From NCBI GenBank assembly GCA_903772945.1, contig CAICTM010001556.1, forward strand, positions 1 to 26,989: a stretch of 26,989 nt of DNA. The letters run 5' to 3'. Below, one piece after another: positions 1 through 10,015 of the stretch. Source of the stretch: Seminavis robusta (lineage: Eukaryota > Bacillariophyta > Bacillariophyceae > Naviculales > Naviculaceae). Under the pieces are notes generated by a model. It made no database searches. It was not told the origin of the DNA and saw only the letters and a program-made list of their open reading frames with translations. Each line of letters begins with the position of its first letter. Position 1 is the first letter of the stretch. A program made the translations under genes and the position numbers.

Positions 1-93
1 TTCGTCGGGGGTATCATCGAGCATCCCGGTAGACATACCTACTAGCACATACCGGTAGCAGTCCAACTACGAATAGAGTATCACGGTATCATC

Positions 94-1430
94 ATGGATA
101 ATCGAGGCGTGAAGCGACCCCGTAGTAGCACTCCAGGAGGAGATGGTGCGTAATTTTGCATTCAAGGCGATGTTGTGGATGTGCCTATTATTTTGTTGTA
201 CTTGAGTTGTGCTAACATGGTTGGCGTTGTTTGATTTGTTCTTTTTTTGCGTGTTGGTGATGGTTGGACTTTCTTATTACCGCACGCTACAAGAACAGAT
301 AGCACTACGAAGAACAAAAAGGACAAGCTGAAAAAAAAGAAAAGAACAAGCAAATCCCAAGAAACCAGAAAGCAAAGATGAAACTACCAATTCCTTGGAA
401 GAGTGAGTTTTGTGTTCCCAATATATTATTCAGTACTCAATTGTTCCTCCTTCTGACTGATTCCATGTCAACGTTTTGTTTGCTGTTTTATTATATTATT
501 TAAAATATAACAGAACCGCCACAGCCGACGGTCGACACATGGCCAAGCTGCTGTCGACATTTTCCAAAATCGAAATGAGTCGGTTCGAAGCCTTTAAACG
601 GGTATCTTTTCCCTGCGATGCCATTAGCGACTATGTGGCCCATTGTCTGGCAACACGTCAAGGAGCCCTGCCTCGGCCGCAACCCGTTGGAAAATTTCTC
701 AATTTTGACAACCAACAACCTCGTTTGGAAGATTTGGTGGTTCCGGGTCAACAAGAAGAAATCACCACCGTGGTGGCCACTTTGGCCAAGGCATATGCCC
801 AACGATTGGTGGCGGCTGCCAAGGTCGTCAAACAACAACAACAACAATCTGCAGAAGAGACGAGCAAAAGTGGGGAGACAACTTCTACTGCGAGTAGCAA
901 TAGCAACAACAACAAAGAAAACCGCCATTCAACCAGAACATGTCTTGCAAGCCTTTTATGCCCGTCGGCAGCAAGGACAAGATCCAGGTTTCTTCTTGCA
1001 AGCCAACGAGTGTATCAACATTGCCACACAACCCATGGACAACAACAATGCGGGCAAGGAACAAATGAAACTGGTGGCGGCATTGGCCGCACAGGAAGAG
1101 TGTGATAAAACTTTTAAAGAATACAAGGAGGCTTACGAGAAGAGAAAACTTGACGAGAGCAAGAGAAAAGCTGATAACGAGAGCAATAAGGAAAAGGCAA
1201 ATAACGATACCGAAATGAAGGAGGAAAAGATGAATACAGAGATGAAAGAGTCTGACGAAGAGAAACCGGCAACGACTACAACTGAAGTAAAAGCCCCTGC
1301 CGCAGAAGAAGCCACAACAAATAATGCAACAACAAAACCTGAAGATACCACAAAGACAACAACAACAAAACCTGAAGATAGTGACAGTGGAGACGACGAT
1401 GAGATTGATCTAGAAATGGACGAAGATTGA
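94..1430 (+). CDS. TAF11: TAF11-like TFIID subunit (histone fold), with apparent frameshifts
   Basis: Likely TATA-binding-protein-associated factor 11, a histone-fold subunit of the nuclear general transcription factor TFIID. From about 541 the frame reads a short helix with MSRFEAFKRVSFP, which matches the TAF11 'RYEAFRRS' helix, then a second helix (TTVVATLAKAYAQRLV). After a frame change near 915-930 comes the last helix, AIQPEHVLQAFYARRQ. A long acidic Glu/Lys/Thr-rich tail ends at the TGA at 1428-1430. I infer a spliced 5' end: exon 1 from ATG 94 to 145, exon 2 from 299 to 402, exon 3 from 514. The introns have GTGCGT and GTGAGT donors and AG acceptors. Keeping frame needs one base removed in the A-run at 331-338 and one near 915-930, so either the assembly has two indels or the gene is broken. 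The family call is fairly sure; the 5' exons are inference. Confidence 0.68.
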
Positions 1431-1950
1431 GCGAAACCAAATAAAGAGTGGATGAGTTTCGGTTTCTGGACGCACTAGTCGTCAGTTTTTTGGGATACCA
1501 ATGAATTGTTGTGCACGACCGCCAATATGTACCGTACCGTAAGGCAGAGACCCAGCGTATGGTAGCCACAATTGTGTGTACGAGTATGAAACCTGCTACT
1601 GCTAGAGCTCCCAAAAGAAGGGAAACAAAGAAGTGCCTATGTCAATGTCCACGATCTTCACAACGGAAGGGCGAAACGATGCTGTTGAATCAATCACTCA
1701 AACTAGAATTAGTCGACTGACTCGGCTCGAATCCTGTTAGATTGATAGAATGCTTGATCTGTTGAGGAAGGTTTCACATTTTAAAAATCCGTTCTCGGCG
1801 AGCACAAGTGGATTGATCCACCATCTAACACAGAGTGCATTTATTAGTCTTGAACCCAAACGTTCCGGTATCGTCCACGCAAACAAACTGCTGCTTAACA
1901 AATGCAGTCAACTTGTGGTTATTTGTAATTGGAAAAAGTTCAAGGACGCA
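1431..1950. other. Intergenic region between convergent genes
   Basis: A 520-bp stretch between the stop codons of two convergent genes. Short open frames occur in it but none has recognisable domains or coding character. It must hold the 3' UTRs and poly(A) signals of both neighbours. I see no repeat or RNA gene. Confidence 0.5.
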
Positions 1951-2727
1951 TTAACCGGAGCCTTCCGAGTCCTTGCCTTTCTCCGACTGTTTCAAGTACA
2001 GGTACTGTTGAAACTTCTTGAGTTTGACGAGAGGATGTCTCATGAGCCATCCATTGCCCAGATCCTTTCCGTGCTCGCGTTCCAACTCTACGGCTTCATC
2101 GTATAGTTTGTCAAAATCAAACGAGGGATCAATCTGGGTACCTCGATAGAACCAGATACCTTTCTCCCAGTGACGATAGGTGATACCGACACCGGTGGCC
2201 ATTTTCTCCACTTGTCGCATAGCTCTTCGACAGTTGGTCTCTGAGATATGGTCTACTTGGACCAAGAAATCTTGGAATTGGTTCACCCAATTGGGCAAAT
2301 GCTCCAGTTTGGCTCGATCTTCGTCGGTCAACTCGACCGCGCGGTGACTAAGCTTACTACTCTTTTTACTAGAAACTTTTGGCAAGTCGTCTTCTACTAA
2401 TCCTTGTGGATTGGATGGTGCCACGGAACGGAGACGGGCGGACAATCGAGATGGGGCCGTCTTATTGCTTTGAGTTTGTTTCTTATTGCTCCGTTGGTTC
2501 TTGTTCCTGCTGGCATTCTCCTTGTTCATGGCCTCAATCTTGTCCAATTCAAATTTCTGGTGGAGATACCGCCGATTGGCCACCGACAAATCTTGGTAGG
2601 TATAGTACTTGCCATCTTTTCCCTTGTGATAGGCTTTGCTATTCCTCTTGGCTTTTTCGCGTAGCCCTTGGGGACTCTTCTTTTGTAGGATTCCACCACC
2701 GCCATGGCGTGTTGATTTTTTGAAATT
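1951..2727 (-). CDS. Unrecognised basic protein (3' exon, 5' end uncertain)
   Basis: I do not recognise this protein. The open frame from 2727 down to the stop at 1951-1953 encodes 258 residues. The N-terminal half is highly basic and low in complexity (Lys/Arg/Asn/Gln-rich, including KAYHKGKDGKYYTYQDLS). The C-terminal half looks globular, with NWVNQFQDFLVQVDHISE, a Trp-rich HWEKGIWFYRG stretch and a charged helix near the end. No ATG lies near the start of the frame. Instead the frame opens just after a pyrimidine-rich tract ending in CAG at 2728-2730, a good splice acceptor, so an upstream exon beyond 2730 is likely; I could not fix its donor. The ATG at 2702-2704 is in another frame. The C-terminal part is probably a stramenopile-specific domain. 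Nuclear location is possible from the basic N-terminus but is only a guess. Confidence 0.55.
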   Translation of the reverse strand, partial: NFKKSTRHGGGGILQKKSPQGLREKAKRNSKAYHKGKDGKYYTYQDLSVANRRYLHQKFELDKIEAMNKENASRNKNQRSNKKQTQSNKTAPSRLSARLRSVAPSNPQGLVEDDLPKVSSKKSSKLSHRAVELTDEDRAKLEHLPNWVNQFQDFLVQVDHISETNCRRAMRQVEKMATGVGITYRHWEKGIWFYRGTQIDPSFDFDKLYDEAVELEREHGKDLGNGWLMRHPLVKLKKFQQYLYLKQSEKGKDSEGSG

Positions 2728-2730
2728 CTG

Positions 2731-3395
2731 AGGGAGAAGGAAACCGTCTCTTTGTAGATGGCGCGAAGTTAACCCCTAGCCCTACCAAAACGGAAAGATC
2801 CAAAGATTGTTAGAAAGGTATTTTCGTATGACGGACAGACGACTAGGGATCCACAGTCACGGTTCATGATTGGGGATATGTGACTCAGATTCAGATGGTG
2901 ATCCGATCATCATCAGATGGCCAGGTGTACGAGGAACGAGGACAATGGTCGTCTAGATGATGCAACTACAAAGGATAGGAAGTTAGGTCGAAGAGATGAA
3001 TGCAAGGAGCAATGGGACGGAGCAAATGAATGGACGGATGAAGGTCCACAGGTTTAGTAAAGTGGGAAAGCCCTCCAGGGCCAACCATGCACTTCAGGAA
3101 GATAGACCGATGAGATCTTTCTGCAGATGAAACTGCGAGAAACAGATCCTGGTACATATATGCATATTGGAGCCCAGTTGTAGAGCTCACAATCTGAACG
3201 AGAGAGAAAGAGAAAACGAAACGAATTGCCAGTCTACTAGACAGTAGAGCTGGAAGGATATTGATTAAGTTAGAGAAATTGTGCCTTCAAGTTCACACCT
3301 TTTCAACAAAAGATCAGCACTTCACACACATCCCAACAACAACTCCACAAAGTGCACCGCTTGCACCGCATCACACAAGATAAAAGTCAAGCAAG
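2731..3395. other. Intergenic region, divergent genes
   Basis: About 660 bp upstream of both the minus-strand basic protein and the plus-strand LRR kinase. It should contain a first exon of the minus-strand gene and the promoters of both. A frame of about 27 codons starting at ATG 2862 (minus) ends at a GTAGGG donor-like site, but its phase does not match the 2727 exon, so I do not call it. No repeat or RNA gene is visible. Confidence 0.4.
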
Positions 3396-4950
3396 ATGGC
3401 GGAAGACGATAATAATAATACGAAACGCAAAGAGCCCGACGACGATGAGATTCAAAAGCTGCTGTCGTTGCGAAACATTCCGAGTGATATTGCTGATCTG
3501 ACGGCATTGACAAAGTTGGATTTGCCCGATTGCAAGTTGACATCGTTGCCATCCTCCCTGCCCGATGCGCTCCCCAATCTGAGCATCCTCTTCTTGTCCA
3601 AAAATGAGTTCACCGAGGTTCCACCCGTCATTGGAGCCTGCAAGAATCTACAGGTAAGTATAGATAGTATCCATCGGTTCGTTATTTCTAATTGGTGACC
3701 ATTATTTTTGTCTCACATCCCCTCTGTTCTCTTTTGTGTTTTGGTTTGGTTTTTCTACCATGCATAGATGGTAGCGTTCAAGGGTAACAAGCTGAAATCC
3801 ATCCACCCAGATGCTCTACAACCTCAAATGAGATGGTTAATTCTCACGGATAATCAAATAGAATTCCTACCCGATACCATTGGTAGGTGCACAAAGCTGC
3901 AAAAGTTCATGCTTTCCGGAAATCACTTGACCCAACTACCAGATGCCATTTCCAAGTGCACCAATCTGGAACTGATCCGACTCTCGTCCAATCGTCTCGA
4001 AAAGGTAAGTCGTTTGGTATACAGTACGATACTGGAGGGTGTCGTCCCAAAAAGAATATCCATTTCGTTCTGATTCCACTTTTTACTTACGTGTAATTTT
4101 GACATGGCTGATTTGATTTGGATTGATGCTATCGGAAAAGCCACCCATGAAACTATTGGAATTGCCAAATCTATGTTGGGTAGCTGTATCTGGAAATCCA
4201 TTCATTCAAAATGCCCCTCTCGCTGCGGAAGCCATGAAACTCAAACTACCCACCATTGACGATATCCCGGAAGGAGAGGGAGAAGTGCTGGGAAAGGGCG
4301 CGGGCGGTATCACTCGCAAAGTGACCCGAAGCAGCAACAACCAGGTTGTAGCGGTCAAAACATATGTCGGTGCCATGACGTCCGATGGTAGCCCCGAAGA
4401 AGAACGACGCATGGCATTGACCGTTGCCAATAAAGTTCCCGACAATGACTTTCTCATTGCATTACGCGGAGAAACAAAAGAATCGGGATCCTTGGTCATG
4501 GAATACCTCGACAATTATCATGCGCTGGCGGGTCCTCCCAGTTTGGAATCCTGCTCGCGAGATGTCTACTCTTGCCCTCACGACTACATGGCCGAAACAC
4601 AGGCCGTGTCCATGGTGACGGGGCTCTTCGATGTGCTGACCCAATTGCATGCGCATGGGATTTGTCATGGAGATTTTTATGCACACAACATTCTCGTTTG
4701 CAAGGATGATCGAAACAAGGTCAAGTTGAGCGATTTTGGGGCGGCCTTTTTCTACGACAGTACCGCAGACTATGGCAGAATGCTGCAGCGAACCGAATTG
4801 CGAGCATTTGGTCATTTTGCGAAGGAGGTGCAAGAACTCTTTGTCAAAAGTGACGAGAAGGACAAGCTGGAAAAGCTCGTACAGGCCTGTCGGGAAGACT
4901 CGGCCAGCTTTGCACAAGTCAACAAACTATGGAAGGAACTTTTAAACTAA
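3396..4950 (+). CDS. Leucine-rich-repeat protein kinase (cytosolic)
   Basis: Spliced gene of three exons: 3396-3653, 3768-4004 and 4141-4950. Both introns have GTAAGT donors and AG acceptors and are phase 0, giving 434 residues. Residues about 20-185 are leucine-rich repeats of the 'LxxLxLxxNxLxxLP' type, and the second splice join falls inside a repeat. A protein kinase domain follows: glycine loop LGKGAGG (216-221), VAVK lysine (238), catalytic loop CHGDFYAHN (Asp343, Asn348) and DFG (363-365). HRD reads HGD, so it is a non-RD kinase, but all catalytic residues are present. The C-terminal lobe is short. There is no signal peptide or membrane segment, so it is probably a soluble signalling kinase in which the LRR domain binds a partner. 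The start is the first ATG, in good context (AAGATGGCG). Domain calls are secure; substrate and pathway are unknown. Confidence 0.88.
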
Positions 4951-5030
4951 TTATTCTAGAACCATTAGCAGGACTTGGGTAGCACGATTTGGACATGAGT
5001 AGCTAGCAGGCGATGGGTAGATGGGACGGA

Positions 5031-6488
5031 CTAAGCAGACCGAGGCTTTTTCTTGGACGAATCACTCGTTGTGTCCTCACTCTCCATCCTTCGTTTGTAC
5101 AGAGTCGGTGGATCGTCGTCCATCGTCATGTTCTCGAGGTCGCACAGCGATGGTTTGGTAGAAAGCAAGTAGAATAGGCAGTCGAGGTCACCTGCGACTT
5201 GAGTGAGAGTTTCAACCCACCGCTGTCGGGGTGCAGCACGCCCGGTTTCCATCAAGTTTCGCCTCCCGGCCCTATTCAACCTGCAATACATCTCAATCTT
5301 CTTTTGCAAGGAATCAATCAGTCCCAAAAGCGAAACCTTCATGAGAGAGTAGTTGTCCTTCAATGTGTTCACAAAGGCATCTTGGCTGGATTTGCAGAGT
5401 CGAGTTCCATGCATAGTAAGCTCCTGAAGAGTGCGATTGCTTTGTTGGAGGGTTAGTGCAATAGGGAGGTAATGATCATCGTCCACGGTTGTCTCGTCAC
5501 TGTCGTCCTCTGTATCCCCCGATGTCCCCGACTTGGTAATATCGATATCAATGTTCGTACTTTCTATGTGTATATTGCTAGGAGATGCATTAAGAAGCAA
5601 TGTGTGAGCAACATGCTGCCATCTGATGCCGTTGGGATAGGCCTGAATTTCTTCCACGTACCTGTATGTGTTATGAATACTCAGGATCTCTAGGGATGCA
5701 TTCTGTCTAAGGCATTGAGCAAGCGCCAAGCAACCTGGCTCTTCTAGACGGCATGTCACTTGTAGTTCTCGAAGGATCTTGTTGCTCTGCATGGCCGTCG
5801 CCATGGCAATCATGCCTTCATCTGGAATGTGGCACTTGGAAATGTTTATAGATTCCAACGTAGGCACATAGCACAACATTCCGAGCGTCACATTTGTCAA
5901 GTCACCTCCAAAAAAAGATGGTTGAAAGGAGAGCGACTGCAGAGACCTGCTTGCCGTGATGGCCCGGAGCAAAGGGTCAATGGACAAACCCACCGCCATG
6001 CGTGTTTGCTCAGACAGCCAACACGTGCAAGACAGTTCATGGAGCGAAGAGTGATTCCGAATCACTCCCTCCAACGATGCAAAGTCCTTGGTGTTACCAG
6101 ATAGTTGAACATCTCCAAGATGTAGGATTTGCAGTCCCGAAGCCCGTTCCAGGACTGCCACGAGTGTGGTCATGGGTAGAGCATAGCGCGGGGACAGCTG
6201 TTCATCATCCGCCAGGTTGGATTTGAGCGCCATCTGACGGAGATTTGGACGGCTACTGATGGAGCGAAGCAACGAGCCCATGTCTTGTATAGTCCTCTTG
6301 TCACAGGAAGCATCCAAGAGGAGTTCCGCATGTTGTAGACTGGTGTTGACTTCGATTGCCGCTTGTATCTCAGCTAAGTTTGTAGTGGATAACAGCTCCA
6401 GGCGAACATGACTTGCAGTGTTATCTTTTAACGAGTCCAGCAACTGCGGTGCTGAAATCGGCGCATCTCTGGTTGCTTCTTCTGTCAT
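5031..6488 (-). CDS. Ribonuclease-inhibitor-like LRR protein (paralog 1)
   Basis: An uninterrupted frame of 485 residues from the ATG at 6486-6488; the frame stays open to 6545 but only with a TTG. It consists of consecutive RNI/NLR-type leucine-rich repeats (for example LQILHLGDVQLSG, LESINISKCHIPDEG, LEILSIHNTYRYVEE). An acidic Asp/Glu/Thr/Ser insert lies near residues 325-340. The conserved C-terminal tail has LNRAGRRNL, W..TL and GDLDCLFYLLSTKPSL, followed by a Lys-rich end (SSKKKPRSA) that could be a nuclear localisation signal. No kinase, F-box, TIR or membrane segment is present, so it is probably a protein-protein interaction scaffold. It is a diverged paralog of the next gene: both have ELSG/QLSG...DF repeats and the same tail. 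Its 3' end lies 80 bp from the 3' end of the LRR kinase. Confidence 0.85.
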   Translation of the reverse strand: MTEEATRDAPISAPQLLDSLKDNTASHVRLELLSTTNLAEIQAAIEVNTSLQHAELLLDASCDKRTIQDMGSLLRSISSRPNLRQMALKSNLADDEQLSPRYALPMTTLVAVLERASGLQILHLGDVQLSGNTKDFASLEGVIRNHSSLHELSCTCWLSEQTRMAVGLSIDPLLRAITASRSLQSLSFQPSFFGGDLTNVTLGMLCYVPTLESINISKCHIPDEGMIAMATAMQSNKILRELQVTCRLEEPGCLALAQCLRQNASLEILSIHNTYRYVEEIQAYPNGIRWQHVAHTLLLNASPSNIHIESTNIDIDITKSGTSGDTEDDSDETTVDDDHYLPIALTLQQSNRTLQELTMHGTRLCKSSQDAFVNTLKDNYSLMKVSLLGLIDSLQKKIEMYCRLNRAGRRNLMETGRAAPRQRWVETLTQVAGDLDCLFYLLSTKPSLCDLENMTMDDDPPTLYKRRMESEDTTSDSSKKKPRSA

Positions 6489-6545
6489 GCCCTCGTCCCA
6501 TGAAAACCTCAGATATCTACTATGATTCAATGGCGTCAGCACCAA

Positions 6546-7180
6546 AATCTGTCATTGCTTCACTGCTGTTCGAAATTTATGACCCTGGCCTCACGTTCTG
6601 TATCCTTCGTTGAACCAAGTCACCAGCCACTCCCTTTTGGCAAACCAACGATCCGGTGTCATATAGCCGCCAATTTTAGATAGTGGGTTGTGTCGCGTCG
6701 ATGGGATGTTCGCCTGAAATTTGACAGCCATCGAAGGAATGAGAAATCAAGTGTCCAAGAAGAAGGGCGCAATTTAGCGTTCCACGATTGGGATGGGATC
6801 TTTCCTCGTGGGAAGCCTCGTGGCACGTGACGACCCGAGTTTGCGCACAGGCGGACTGGGCAGCATGGATACCAGTACCTACCCCTGTAATAAACCCACG
6901 GGACAGAAGTGTTACTGGGATGCTCAACAAAACATCATGGATGCTCAACCAAACATACATGCTCAACAAGAAGAGTAGTACCAATTCCAAAGGGGTCGGA
7001 ACCACGGCTGTGGATCCGAGTATTCTGTTGATTCAAAAGCCAGAAGAAAGACCTGGTATTTGTGGGAGAGCACCTACCTTTATGCTTTCTTTACCTGTAC
7101 TGCAACAGTGAATGAAGAAAAGAGCTACGGCTAATGACGCGAGAGATTTAAACAATGCACTAGTGCATATTACGATTACT
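6546..7180. other. Intergenic region between tandem LRR genes
   Basis: About 630 bp separating two same-strand LRR paralogs; it must hold the promoter of the left one and the 3' UTR of the right one. A small imperfect direct repeat built on ATGCTCAACAAAAC occurs about three times at 6919-6970. Open frames of about 100 codons on both strands overlap one another and show no domain, so I treat them as chance. Confidence 0.45.
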
Positions 7181-8338
7181 TCATAGCATGAAGAGGGATG
7201 GATTAGCTGACAGGAAGTAAAAGATGCAATCAATATCGCCCCCAGACGCTGCCAGCGCCTTGATCCACGGCCCCCTCTCCATCGACTCGCGTTGCTGAAG
7301 AGAGCGTCTGTCGCTTCGATTCAGCTTGAGGAAAAACTCCATCTTGGGCGTATGGATGCCGCTGTCCAAAAGGGTAAATGCTGTCAAGGAAAGATTTCGT
7401 TCCAGGGCAGACTCAAACGCCTTTTCCACCACCTCTTTCCGACCAATACTACATTGACCAGCAAGCCGAAAGTAGTTGAGTGTTGGGTTCAAGGCAAGGC
7501 CTCCTGCAATCTCCACCATATCCTTGCGGCTTTTCACCGTGTTCTCAACGTCAAGCTTTATCTTTTCAAGTGTTGTGTTATTTTGCAACATTTGGGAGAG
7601 GCGTCTACAAGCCTGAGCGCCCAAGTGGCAGGAGAGATTCAACCGTCTTAATCTCTGGTTCCTAGCCAAAGCTTGAAAGATGACAGATGCTTGTTGATCG
7701 TCGACTTCGAAACCTAGAATCATCAACCTTTCAATGGACGATGACCCGCAGATCTTTTCCAGTGACTGTGGAGTTAATTGACCTAGATCATTGGCCCATA
7801 TGGCTGCAACCTGAAGCGATGGTAGGCTACCCAGTACATGTGCAATGGGGTCGAACAGATAAGTATTCTCTTGAGGATTTGTTGGCTGCTCGGTATCAGA
7901 CGAAGATATCTGACAGTCAATGAAGCACACTTCTTTTAAGGATTGACATCTTTGAAGATTCTTTGCAAACATTCTGAAGTCTTGATTATCACCACTCAGT
8001 TCCAAGTGGTACACATAGAGAACCTCGAGTTTGGTGGCAAGCCTCAAGGCTGCACCCAATGTGGTGATCGGGACAACATTGTAGTTTCCAGTGCCTGGAT
8101 AAAACTCTAGCTTCCTCAGACGTTTCAACGAATAGCCAATTCTCTCCAAGAAAGACAATGTGTCTAATCTTGGTGTCTGTGTAAAAGTGTGATGGACACA
8201 AACGTCTACGTCGGTAACAGACTTGTTCTGCCTCATGAGTTTCGCCAATTTCACCAGGTCTGAGCTCCCCTCAAGCTCTAACCGCATGCAGGTTGGATTT
8301 GGCCCATCTTTCGCCGGTGCACCGCTGTCTTTCACCAT
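7181..8338 (-). CDS. Ribonuclease-inhibitor-like LRR protein (paralog 2)
   Basis: A single open frame of 385 residues from ATG 8336-8338 to the stop at 7181-7183. It has RNI-type leucine-rich repeats throughout (LEVLYVYHLELSGDNQDF, LKEVCFIDCQIS, LRRLNLSCHLGAQACRRL). The C-terminal tail is LKLNRSDRRSL, then a tryptophan, then GDIDCIFYFLSANPSL. The tail and repeat phasing match the neighbouring paralog at 5031-6488, so the pair is an old tandem duplication; identity is moderate. This copy is about 100 residues shorter and lacks the acidic insert and the basic C-terminal end. No catalytic, membrane or targeting sequence is visible. The role is probably protein binding. Expanded families of such LRR proteins are known in diatoms; the partner is unknown. 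Confidence 0.87.
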   Translation of the reverse strand: MVKDSGAPAKDGPNPTCMRLELEGSSDLVKLAKLMRQNKSVTDVDVCVHHTFTQTPRLDTLSFLERIGYSLKRLRKLEFYPGTGNYNVVPITTLGAALRLATKLEVLYVYHLELSGDNQDFRMFAKNLQRCQSLKEVCFIDCQISSSDTEQPTNPQENTYLFDPIAHVLGSLPSLQVAAIWANDLGQLTPQSLEKICGSSSIERLMILGFEVDDQQASVIFQALARNQRLRRLNLSCHLGAQACRRLSQMLQNNTTLEKIKLDVENTVKSRKDMVEIAGGLALNPTLNYFRLAGQCSIGRKEVVEKAFESALERNLSLTAFTLLDSGIHTPKMEFFLKLNRSDRRSLQQRESMERGPWIKALAASGGDIDCIFYFLSANPSLFML

Positions 8339-9184
8339 TGTCTACTTCAGTGGAAGACTAGTGTACCGTAGTGCTTGGAACACCTGACAATCCAGAGAAT
8401 GCTCAAGGACGCTCATTGTTCGTTCTCTCTCAAGACCGACGGTGCGGGACATCAAATTGTGACCTCGATAAGGAGGAACGTGCCGTGATTGGCAGGCGAT
8501 GATTACTTAGAACGAAATTGGCGCTCCCGCCCTATGTGACCCGAATGGAAAATCTCAAGTAGCCAGCGGTAATGCTTTGATACACCCCAAACAACAATTA
8601 TGTTCATTCAATCTTTGAGCTCTGGACACCACAAGGCAAACCGAAATGACAGACCCGCTGTTGAAGATGAGGGAGAAACCAACCAAAAGAAAAGTTGCGG
8701 TATCTTGAATGAGCTCTTGGGACAAGGAAACGACAATCAAGCCCAAGGTTTAACTCCTACATCAACTTTTTCAATTGTGTTCACAACACAAGAGATATTG
8801 GAAAAGACTACTGCAGTTCAAGAGTGCAAAAAGCTAATGATGCTTCGATTCGGGCTTTCTATTTGTTGCCTTGACCCCCATGGAAACTAGACAAATATGG
8901 TTCAATCGTTCTGGAAAAGAAGGATTGAGTCGCACTAGGATCGCAATTCTACATTGTATTTGCTGAGGGGAAGGTCCGCAGTAGTCTAGGCAGACCTAGC
9001 AATTTACAATAAGGGTGCAATCATGAACAGCAAGTACCAGGTATGCATACCGGTCATAATGTTCGCCAGTTTTTAGGCGAAGCATTCTGTCAGAACCCAA
9101 CAAGAAACCTCAAGACCTGGTGGTCATGGCCTCTCAAGGGTTTACCAAGTACTCAACAATTGTACTGCCCTCCAACGACCCAAT
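8339..9184. other. Intergenic region with one weak small ORF
   Basis: An 850-bp gap between LRR paralog 2 (start) and the PAP2 gene (end). The only candidate gene is the small plus-strand frame at 8600-8890, listed separately. No repeat, RNA gene or transposon remnant is visible. Confidence 0.4.
8600..8890 (+). CDS. Possible small hypothetical protein
   Basis: A 96-residue open frame beginning with ATG and ending in TAG. The N-terminal half is hydrophilic (Asn/Asp/Glu/Gln-rich). The C-terminal half is more ordered, with an amphipathic stretch TTQEILEKTTAVQECKKLMM and a Cys pair near the end. It resembles no family I know. Codon use is not obviously foreign, but length and start alone do not separate it from chance. 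Confidence 0.2.
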   Translation: MFIQSLSSGHHKANRNDRPAVEDEGETNQKKSCGILNELLGQGNDNQAQGLTPTSTFSIVFTTQEILEKTTAVQECKKLMMLRFGLSICCLDPHGN

Positions 9185-10015
9185 CTAAACAGATTGGAAT
9201 AGTAACTCGTAAACGTAGGGTACCTGCCGCAGTACAAACTCATACACATAGGGCATGACGGTCTTGTGTAGGGTAGCAGCCAGAAGAGCCCCTCCCAGAC
9301 AATCTTCGATCCAATGACAGTGATAAAATATTCTGGCAAAAGCAACTCCCGGATAGAAAATGCCAAATGCAAAAATATTGATAATTGTCATGTGTTGCTG
9401 ATGCTCTGGCAACAACAAGGGAGCAATGAAATGGAACCAAAACAGAACGGCATTGGCGGCTTGGGCACTGTCTCCACTGGGAAAGGAGTGTTTCGATTTG
9501 AGAGATGCCACTAGGGTTCCGTAGCGTCTTAGTTTGGAGGCTCTGAATTCTGCCGACAGGACTGCTTCGGGTCGAGTGGCGCGAAAGGATGCCTTGGCGA
9601 CCTCCGTGCCAATCAGTGTCACCAGGACCGTGGCCAAGTAGTAGATGGGTGCAAACACGAAATAATCATAGCGTAATGTGTCTGGTGGAGGCATATCCGT
9701 CACAACCACACCAGTCAAGGAGACGGCAATCATCCAGAGCGGAATGGAGACTGGATTAAAGGCATAGCCGAATAGAAACACCAGAAACTCGAGAGCATGT
9801 GGCAATGACGGAATCGAATGAACCAACTTGTTGAATGCGTGCAGTCCGAGCAGGGATGATAGAGGCGTGCGGTACACTAATTCTGACTGGTGAATTCCCG
9901 TTGGATCGTAGGCGATCGCTGTTTTGATGCTGTCCTTGGCTGTCGTCATGGTGGTCGATGTTATTTTATTGACATGCTGAGTTGCCAATGAGATTGTGAA
10001 AATAATGGTGTGCAT
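9185..10015 (-). CDS. PAP2-superfamily membrane phosphatase
   Basis: Lipid-phosphate-phosphatase-like protein of the PAP2/haloperoxidase superfamily, probably dephosphorylating a lipid or isoprenoid phosphate at a membrane. Starting at ATG 10013-10015 it has 276 residues; a second in-frame ATG at 9947-9949 has a stronger ACCATG context and would give 254. Motif 1 is K-x6-RP (Lys141, Arg148-Pro149). Motif 2 is FPSGDSAQ (about 178-185). Motif 3 is R-x5-H-x3-D (Arg228, His234, Asp238). In motif 2 the usual PSGH histidine, the general acid in the family, is Asp. Several hydrophobic segments (about 77-105, 118-140, 190-203, 210-228) fit a multi-pass protein. It is divergent with the STRAP gene, the two starts being about 210 bp apart. 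Confidence 0.9.
   Translation of the reverse strand: MHTIIFTISLATQHVNKITSTTMTTAKDSIKTAIAYDPTGIHQSELVYRTPLSSLLGLHAFNKLVHSIPSLPHALEFLVFLFGYAFNPVSIPLWMIAVSLTGVVVTDMPPPDTLRYDYFVFAPIYYLATVLVTLIGTEVAKASFRATRPEAVLSAEFRASKLRRYGTLVASLKSKHSFPSGDSAQAANAVLFWFHFIAPLLLPEHQQHMTIINIFAFGIFYPGVAFARIFYHCHWIEDCLGGALLAATLHKTVMPYVYEFVLRQVPYVYELLFQSV

Noticed and set aside
2379..2723. Plus-strand frames with hydrophobic stretches opposite the basic protein
   Set aside because: Antisense of a better-supported minus-strand exon, with no domain.
6676..7111. Overlapping frames of about 100 codons on both strands
   Set aside because: They overlap each other, have no recognisable domain and lie in the promoter region of an LRR gene.
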